DNA from: a virus
Direction: 5' to 3' (one strand)
IMG/VR virus record: IMGVR_UViG_3300042860_000624
Coordinates: 1 to 21,401 of that record
Length of the DNA: 21,401 nt
The position numbers and the translations under genes are program-made. Positions within the stretch are counted from its first letter, which is position 1. The number at the start of each line of letters is the position of its first letter. Under the pieces are notes generated by a model. It was not told the DNA's origin, did no database searches, and worked only from the letters and a program-made list of their open reading frames with translations. Shown here piece after piece: positions 1 through 6,300 of this stretch.

Positions 1-770
1 GTTCCTGTTGTACCAATGCGCACATCACAATTGATCAACTTGGTCATGATCGCAGTCAGTGACTTGGCTTTAAACGTATGTGCTTCGTCACCGATGATAA
101 AATCAAATTGTGTGAAATATTTTTTAGGCATGTCATAGATTGACTGCCATGTAGAGATAATCAAATCACTATCTGGTATCTTACTCTCGCCACCATAAAT
201 CTTCTGACAATACTTCTCGACATCCCAGCCGTTATTGCTGGAATAATTCTTAAAGTCAGAATGCATTTGTGTAACCAGATTAATCGTAGGAACAATCAAT
301 AATCCGCGCTTCTTACCTGTGTTCAACAGGTGGCGAATCATCATGTAGATTATAAGCGACTTCCCTGACGCGGTTGGTGATACGAGTACAGTTCTTTTCT
401 TTGTAAGTCCGACGCTAGACGCAAGTAACTGATAATCTCTTGGCTCCATTGGAAGCGAGAGAGCAGTTGATAGATTCTTCGTGTCGATCGGAAAGACTTC
501 CTTGTCTTCATCTAAGACCTCAATGGTGTAATTATGCTGCTTGCAGAAAGTCTTTATATAGCCAACAAGACCTGCATAAATTTGCTTTGTGCGCAAATTA
601 AGCAAACGAATTTTACCATCCCAGTGTCGATTCCTAAATGCTGGACTGAATTGGTATCCTGGAGTTGAGAACGTGAAAAACTCAGACATCTCCTGAAGAA
701 TGGAATCTTCAGCATGAACCTGAACATAGATGTTATCGGTTTTCTCAACGACAACGTGCTCAATTATCAT
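1..770 (-). CDS. uvsW: UvsW-like DNA/RNA helicase (C-terminal part cut off by window edge)
   Basis: This is the N-terminal 256 codons of a superfamily 2 helicase, read leftward from an ATG at 768-770 to the window edge without a stop. The sequence shows an N-terminal substrate-binding region (about residues 1-105), a Q-like PRDYQ motif near 110-114, Walker A SPTASGKS at 131-138, and a DEAH box at 228-231 followed by motif III-type residues (GTTGT) at the edge. In T4, UvsW unwinds branched DNA and R-loops and drives the switch from origin-dependent to recombination-dependent replication. The start is fixed by an ATGA overlap with the end of uvsY, so the two are translationally coupled. The adjacent uvsY supports the assignment. 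The missing C-terminal RecA-like domain lies outside the window. Confidence 0.93.
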   Translation of the reverse strand, partial: MIIEHVVVEKTDNIYVQVHAEDSILQEMSEFFTFSTPGYQFSPAFRNRHWDGKIRLLNLRTKQIYAGLVGYIKTFCKQHNYTIEVLDEDKEVFPIDTKNLSTALSLPMEPRDYQLLASSVGLTKKRTVLVSPTASGKSLIIYMMIRHLLNTGKKRGLLIVPTINLVTQMHSDFKNYSSNNGWDVEKYCQKIYGGESKIPDSDLIISTWQSIYDMPKKYFTQFDFIIGDEAHTFKAKSLTAIMTKLINCDVRIGTTG

Positions 771-1216
771 CTAGCACCTTGAATGAACTTCTCCCATCCC
801 ATGTATTCTTTTAACTGCCATGTACGATTGTTAAGTTCTTTCATGACATTGGTGCAGAACGCAGCAGACTCTTCATGGTATGCTTTCTTGCGCTTGAGTT
901 TAGCAAGATCATCATCGCCATCAAGATAGACTTGGATGTCAGATTTGAGAGTAAAGCGAAATGGTTCCCAACCAAGTTTATCCAATTCATCTTGGTCTAA
1001 CTTGCCGTTGTAGTACATCCATTTCATACGCTTGAGTTTGTCATACTCCAATCCTGCTCTCTTTGCAGCAAGATTGTGGAGTGACAAGTATTTGTTGTAT
1101 TTGTTATGAAGCAAAGGGATGCGGAGAATTTCTTTTCCAGGTTCCGTAATATCAACTTCGGAATCCCTTTCCCATTGCAACATTAATTCTTCGAGCGGTG
1201 GAGTTTCTATTTTCAT
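767..1216 (-). CDS. uvsY: UvsY-like recombination mediator
   Basis: The product is 149 residues, close to T4 UvsY (137). It is highly charged, mostly helical and has a central KLKRMKWMYYNGKL stretch that resembles the basic helix plus Y-x-G motif of UvsY proteins. UvsY helps load the UvsX recombinase onto gp32-coated single-stranded DNA. The call rests on size, the charge pattern, this central motif and its ATGA coupling to uvsW. Its start is odd: the 20 bases upstream of the ATG contain no Shine-Dalgarno sequence, but they do contain a sigma-70-like -10 box, so the mRNA may be nearly leaderless. Function is inferred from family and context. Confidence 0.82.
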   Translation of the reverse strand: MKIETPPLEELMLQWERDSEVDITEPGKEILRIPLLHNKYNKYLSLHNLAAKRAGLEYDKLKRMKWMYYNGKLDQDELDKLGWEPFRFTLKSDIQVYLDGDDDLAKLKRKKAYHEESAAFCTNVMKELNNRTWQLKEYMGWEKFIQGAR

Positions 1217-1222
1217 GCCAAT

Positions 1223-1251
1223 AATATACTATAATTCAACTCAAAAAGCAA
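1223..1251 (-). promoter_or_regulatory. Sigma-70-like promoter directly in front of uvsY
   Basis: On the minus strand, TTGCTT (1246-1251) and TATATT (1223-1228) are separated by 17 bases. An overlapping alternative -10, TATAGT, lies at 1228-1233. Either would start transcription within about 0-6 bases of the uvsY ATG. The gene lacks a visible ribosome-binding site, so a leaderless or near-leaderless early or middle transcript is possible. The sites are AT-rich and could partly be chance. Confidence 0.45.
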
Positions 1252-1263
1252 CCAAGACAATAG

Positions 1264-1292
1264 TTGACAATCGTTGATTAGTTCGTTATAAT
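1264..1292 (+). promoter_or_regulatory. Perfect consensus sigma-70 promoter on the opposite strand
   Basis: TTGACA (1264-1269), a 17-base spacer and TATAAT (1287-1292) form an exact consensus promoter reading rightward, opposite to every gene in the window. It would produce RNA antisense to gp3 and perhaps to the 3' end of gene 23. It lies back to back with the leftward uvsY promoter, with 12 bases between the two -35 boxes. An exact match of both hexamers at the optimal spacing is unlikely by chance in 21 kb. Activity is not shown by sequence alone. Confidence 0.6.
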
Positions 1293-1315
1293 GACTATGT
1301 CTGGTTTTAACGAAA

Positions 1316-1864
1316 CTACAATATTTCTACATCATACCAAGTAAATCTAAAAGATACTTGACAAGTCATTGTTGTTTCGGCGTTGTCAGTCACGCTAAAT
1401 TCTAGAGAACCAAGATATGTTGGAAACATGTCATGGAACTTCACGCGAAACCTTGGATTATTTTTATTTGAGTAAATTGTTAGAGTTCCGTCAGTGTAAA
1501 CTACTGGACGTCTGTTGTTAGCAAGGCTTTGCTCGTAGCCAGATTTAGTGTTTCTTGCTAAATCACGATATTCTTTAAAGTCTGTTGGGAAAGTTGCACC
1601 GCGAATCCAATTGTGCATCTCTAACCATGTGCTCATGTCCTCGTTAATCAGGAACTGAACATTAAACGCATCATAAATTGCTTTTTCGCCTGGATGAAAA
1701 ACATCAATGAATGGCGTGAATCTCTGAACTTCAGTCAAGGAGATTCCTGGAAGGGATGCAGTTTGACAAAAATAAGTTACATTTGGCATGCGATCAAATA
1801 CCATTTGAAACTTGTGTGGTTGTAACAAATCGGTATTGATCGGATTTCTTGTTAGAATTGTCAT
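1316..1864 (-). CDS. gp3: Tail completion and sheath stabilizer protein gp3 (tail-tube fold)
   Basis: The product is 182 residues; T4 gp3 is 176. The segment INEDMSTWLEMHNWIRG (about residues 73-89) resembles the corresponding part of T4 gp3 as I recall it, and the ATASLPGI-like N-terminal strand and C-terminal beta strands fit the gp3/gp19 tube fold. gp3 caps the distal end of the tail tube and, with gp15, stabilizes the sheath. Its place between gene 23 and uvsY matches marine T4-like phages. It could instead be annotated as a second gp19-family tube protein, because gp3 and gp19 share a fold. It has its own late-type promoter candidate beyond the gene 23 terminator. The only Shine-Dalgarno-like sequence is a weak GGA. 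Confidence 0.78.
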   Translation of the reverse strand: MTILTRNPINTDLLQPHKFQMVFDRMPNVTYFCQTASLPGISLTEVQRFTPFIDVFHPGEKAIYDAFNVQFLINEDMSTWLEMHNWIRGATFPTDFKEYRDLARNTKSGYEQSLANNRRPVVYTDGTLTIYSNKNNPRFRVKFHDMFPTYLGSLEFSVTDNAETTMTCQVSFRFTWYDVEIL

Positions 1865-1892
1865 CTAGTAATTCCGTAGATCGATATAATTT

Positions 1893-1900
1893 TATTTAGG
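1893..1900 (-). promoter_or_regulatory. Late-type promoter candidate for gp3
   Basis: CCTAAATA on the minus strand lies about 28 bases before the gp3 ATG and just downstream of the gene 23 terminator. It shares the TAAATA core of the T4 late promoter TATAAATA. Position is the main support: gp3 needs a fresh promoter after the terminator. Confidence 0.45.
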
Positions 1901-1936
1901 GAAATAAAAAGGGGTGGATTCTTTCGAATCCACCCC
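1896..1936 (-). terminator. Rho-independent terminator after gene 23
   Basis: An 11-bp perfect GC-rich stem (arms 1911-1921 and 1926-1936) closes on a GAAA tetraloop when read on the minus strand and is followed by TTTTTATTT. This is a textbook intrinsic terminator about 41 bases beyond the gene 23 stop. On the plus strand there is no T-run right after the hairpin, so it should act mainly on leftward transcripts. Confidence 0.93.
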
Positions 1937-1977
1937 GAGTCACTTTGCCTGATTATTTTTATAAGTTTGGCAAACTA

Positions 1978-3315
1978 TTACTGGTTGATATTCAACACTT
2001 GGAACTTACGGTAGTATACGTTTGTACCGTCTGTTAGAGCACCAAGACCAGCTGCTGTTGCGAATGGGTTTGCAACGAGACCATAACGTGTCTTGAAGCC
2101 GACCTTTGGCTGGTAAGTTGTTGGATCAACTGCACGTACCATCTGTAGTGGGACGTATGGGCAGTAGAACAAGCCAGCGTCATAAGGTGTTACACCCTTA
2201 TAACCAACAACAACATAATCTGCGCCAGCGACAGAATATGGGTCAACATAGACTTTGATGCGTCCGAAGAGCACACCAGCGAATGTGTTGCCTGTATCGT
2301 CTACAACGAGATTTGTATTGTTTGTTAGTGCTGAGTTGTAATCGAGAAGACCTGTCATTGCAAGAGCTGATGCAACATCGGTTGAAACGATGATCATGTT
2401 ACCCTTACCGCGACGTGTGTCTTTTGCGATCTTGTTTGCAGCTTGTTCGATACGGAATAGAAGTGACTTGTACTTCTCAACCTGCCAACGACCAGATGTG
2501 CCACCTGCATCTCCGATTACGGAGCTTGAAAGGTTAACAACATTTGCCGTTACGCCAGTTACACCGACGTTTGCTGTTGCATAGATTGTACGAACAACTT
2601 CGCGGTTGATTTCAGCAAGAATTTCAGTTGACAAGATATTTGTCAATTCTGTTTCTGCGTCGAGACCGTGAACTGCCTTGAGGTCTTGTGCAAGTTCGAG
2701 CGTGTATGATGCTTGCAAGCCACGTGAATTGGCTGTAACAGCAACGCGATCGATCTGGAAGCCCATATATGCGAGTGTTGCATCTTCGGCATAGGCTGTT
2801 GTGAAGCCATGACCTGTGTTTGCAAGACCGTAGATTGAGCTGTTTGCATTACCTGGGTTGACAGCTGTGCTGAATGCAGTCACTGTACCATTACCAGAGT
2901 GAGTGTTTGCTTCCTGGAATAGTGCTTCACCAGCGCGAGCAGATGCACTTGCGAACACTGATCGCATTGCGAAGATCAAACCTGTTGGACCTGTCATTGG
3001 CTGAACGCCGCAGATGTCATAAGCCATTAGGTTTGGCATAGAACGACGAACGAGTCCGATTAGAACTGGATCGAAGCCTGTAACGCCAGAGTTTGCTGCG
3101 CCTGAAAGACCACTGATTCCTGCTGTTCCCATGGCATTAGCTGGTGATGCTTCCCATAGGTTTTGCATTGAACGTGATTCTTCTTGTAGGGCACGCTCTT
3201 GATTTTCTAGAACGAGTGCAGTAACTGCGCGCTTGTAAGGGTCGCTGATTCCTGGGAGTTCTGGGTGATCAAGAACTGGTGCCCACTTCTTTGCATATGT
3301 TTCGTTAATATACAT
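1978..3315 (-). CDS. gp23: Major capsid protein gp23
   Basis: The product is 445 residues, typical of marine T4-like major capsid proteins and shorter than T4 gp23 (521). The N-terminus WAPVLDHPELPGI and the later regions GLVRRSMPNLMAYDICGVQPM and the Gly/Ala-rich capsid core are recognisable gp23 features. gp23 forms the hexamers of the head and is cleaved by gp21 during maturation. The best matching site is LWE at residues 53-55, followed by ASPANAMG, which would give a mature start at A56. The ATG is preceded by GAGGAAAC at good spacing. The gene follows the scaffold gene by 25 bases and ends at a strong terminator, as expected for the most highly expressed virion protein. Confidence 0.97.
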   Translation of the reverse strand: MYINETYAKKWAPVLDHPELPGISDPYKRAVTALVLENQERALQEESRSMQNLWEASPANAMGTAGISGLSGAANSGVTGFDPVLIGLVRRSMPNLMAYDICGVQPMTGPTGLIFAMRSVFASASARAGEALFQEANTHSGNGTVTAFSTAVNPGNANSSIYGLANTGHGFTTAYAEDATLAYMGFQIDRVAVTANSRGLQASYTLELAQDLKAVHGLDAETELTNILSTEILAEINREVVRTIYATANVGVTGVTANVVNLSSSVIGDAGGTSGRWQVEKYKSLLFRIEQAANKIAKDTRRGKGNMIIVSTDVASALAMTGLLDYNSALTNNTNLVVDDTGNTFAGVLFGRIKVYVDPYSVAGADYVVVGYKGVTPYDAGLFYCPYVPLQMVRAVDPTTYQPKVGFKTRYGLVANPFATAAGLGALTDGTNVYYRKFQVLNINQ

Positions 3316-3340
3316 GATAGTGTTTCCTCAGTTAATTGAA

Positions 3341-6300
3341 TTAGGCTTTTGGAGCCGTTTTAGAGATTGATTTAACATAACGAGCCATGACAGAGTTTGT
3401 TTGTTCTACTTCAGGTTCTTCATTAAGCATTGCTTGCTGAATTTCCTTTACCTCACTTCTCACTTGTACTTTAGTTGGGAAGTAGTTCTCGCGTAGTACA
3501 GCGAGTTTTTCTTCAAAATCACCTTCTGCGGTGAACTCCACACTCTCTGCGAGTGATTTCATTTTTTCTGCTTGAACTAGTGTAAGTCCTTCGCAGAAAT
3601 TATTAATTGCTTTTTCTTTCTTAACAGTGTTAAGTTCTTCTTGAAGATCGGCAATTGCGAGTTCTTGTGCCCCAATATATTCTTGTGCTTGAGTGCTTAG
3701 ATCTGCAAGTTCTGTTGCAAGTGTTTCTGCAACATCAACCTTCTCTTCAGGAATTTCGATGTAATGTTCTTGGAATAGAGCGCGTAGACCAGAGATGAAG
3801 TCTTCAGCGAGTTCTGAACGTAAACCTGTTTCGATAGCAACTTGATTTTGTGCCATCCACTGATCGACAACATAGTTGAGATATTCATCAACTTGTTCAG
3901 TTAGTTCGCCCTTCATATCTTCATATGCATTGGCAAGAACTTCTTCGTTGTCAGCCATTACTTGCTCTAGAATTGCTTCAACACGTGATGTTACAGCTGA
4001 TTCAAAGATCAAAGTTGCTTTGACACGGAAATCTTCTGAGAGTGATTCACCGTTGAATAGAGCATCAACGTCTTCTCTCATATTACCTTTATATTGATTG
4101 ACTGTTTCTTTGATTGAGTTCTTTCTTTGTTCTTGAATTTGCTCATCAGTCAAACCGTCATTTAAATCATCAATCATTTCATATTGTTCTTCATGTTCTT
4201 CTGACATTGTCTGTCCCTCATTTTTTGGTTTTCCAGAGCGATCAGTCCCTGGTTTCCAGCCAAGTTCTTTTGCCTTGAATAAATTTCCTAATTTATTTGC
4301 AACACCTGCAAGTTCATTTGGAATTGCTTTTCTTAAACGTGTCTTTTCACCAGTTGCGGTTCTCATCAAACCCTTACCAGCTTGTGCTGGTTTTGCTGGT
4401 TGTTGTGATTGGATATCTTGAACATCTTTATCAAGTTGATCAAGCATAGATTTACCGTAATCGTTTTCTGCTTGCTCAGGTGCTGCTGGTTCTTGAGCAG
4501 GTTCAACTGCTGGAGCTGCAGCTGCTGGAGCAGCTTTCTTGGCTCTTAGTTGATTCAAAAGATCCATATTTCCTTGTGCAGATTTTGGTCTATTCTTATA
4601 TGCTTCTGGATCCAATTTACGAATCTCAGCGCCGATCTTACCATACTTTTGCTCATCGCTCATTGCAGCTGGTTTAGATGGTTTAACTGGTTTATCTGGT
4701 TTTGCTGGAGCATTAGAACCTGTTAATGCATCTACTGCTTTAGATGCGCCGTAACCAGCAGCAACGCCAGCGGCAGTTGCTGCAGCGGCTTTACCTTTAC
4801 CGATTCCACCAGCTGGTCTGGCAGCTGGTCTGGCAGCTGGTCTGGCAGCTGGTGTTCTACCTCTACCGCCTGCACCTCGTGCACCTCGTCCGCCTCTTAA
4901 TAGATTTAATCTGCTTTCCATCAATGAATCAATGTACTCAGCTTCTTCATCTGATAATTGATCAACGATGATTGCAGCTTCTTCCTCTGAAAGAGTTGAA
5001 AGATGATCGATAAACTCAAGAGCATTTTGCTCAAGTAGTGACTCTTCTTCGTTTGTTTGTTCAATTTCCATTGATTCACCCATTGTGCCTTTTTTATTGA
5101 AGTGACGTTGTAATGCAAGATTTGCTTCTGCAGAACCTGCTTTAAATTTACCTTTACCCAGAACTGAATCAACTTTTGATTGATTGAGTCGATCTGATTT
5201 TGATGCAAACATTCCACCGCTTGATGATGCAAGATTTGCTCCAACAGAACCTTGTTGTTTTGGGTTAGCAGCAGACTTTGCTGCAGGTTTAGCAGCAGGT
5301 TTTGCAGCTGGTGTTGCAGCTCTTGCTGCTGGAACCATATTAGATGCTAGAGAAGCAACTCTTCTTGCTGCACCACCAGCAACGTTTCTAGCAGCTCCAG
5401 CGACGTTTCTAGCAGCTGCTGAAGCGGTATCACGTACAGCCCCTGCGGCATTTGCTAATCTTGCTTCGCCTTTGTCGTTGTATAGTGCTTTGCCGATTGC
5501 TGCCGCAGCTGGATCCCATGCAACACGTGCTACTGGATCTGTAGCCTTTGAAATTGCTTTACCAACTTTTGATTTGCTGGCTGCTTGCTGCAATGAACCT
5601 TCTGATCCAAGTGTTGATTTTATGCCAGGAATATAATCTCTGGCAATGTCAGCGCCAACAGCTGCTAATCCAGCACCAGGTAACATACTTGCTGCACCTA
5701 ATCCAGCGCCAACATAATCTCCAGCACGAAGTCTATCGGCAGCATAACCTGCGCCGAGAACTGTTCCAAGAACGGGTACTGCTCTAGCGAGTTTGCTGCT
5801 CTTGAGTTTGCTCCAAGCACTTGGTTTTGCTTGAGCAGGTGCTGTTCTTGCTTCTGCAAGACTCATTAAAGAAACAGCATAAACTAGTTGTTCTTCATTT
5901 AAATCTGAGAAATAGTTATCAAGTTCTTCATCTGACAACTCATTAATAGCAGAAACAAATGCATCTGATTCATTGACAATGTTTTCATAGGAATCATCAT
6001 CAAGCTGTTCAATGTTTTGATTTGTTTGATTGACAATTTCTTCTAGAAGAACATTAAAATCATTTTGTTTTACTGATTCGGCAACACTACGGGCTGCACC
6101 AAATCTGTTGCGCAATGCAAGTAATCTTTGTGCTCCAGCTGGAGGTGTTTGCGGTCTTGGAGCTGCAGCAACTCTTTCTTCTGGTTCATCATCCGCTGCT
6201 GCTGTGGCAACATTATCTTCTGCACCACCTTCGTCACCACCTGCTGCTTGTCTTCTTGATTGAGCAAGTGCGCTAAGACCACCGCTTACTGAACCTAATG

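Noticed and set aside
1316-1864. A duplicated tail tube gene (second gp19)
   Set aside because: The fold is shared, but the central sequence pattern and the position next to uvsY fit gp3 better than gp19.
4921-5244. A 107-codon minus-strand frame inside gene 22 in another reading frame
   Set aside because: Gene 22 is uninterrupted across it, the product is Gln/Leu-rich low complexity, and a frameshift is not needed to explain anything.
5184-5636. A 150-codon plus-strand open frame opposite gene 22
   Set aside because: It mirrors the Ala/Gly-rich codons of the scaffold gene, whose GC-rich repeats keep other frames open. The composition is only Ala/Pro/Leu, and no separate function is indicated.
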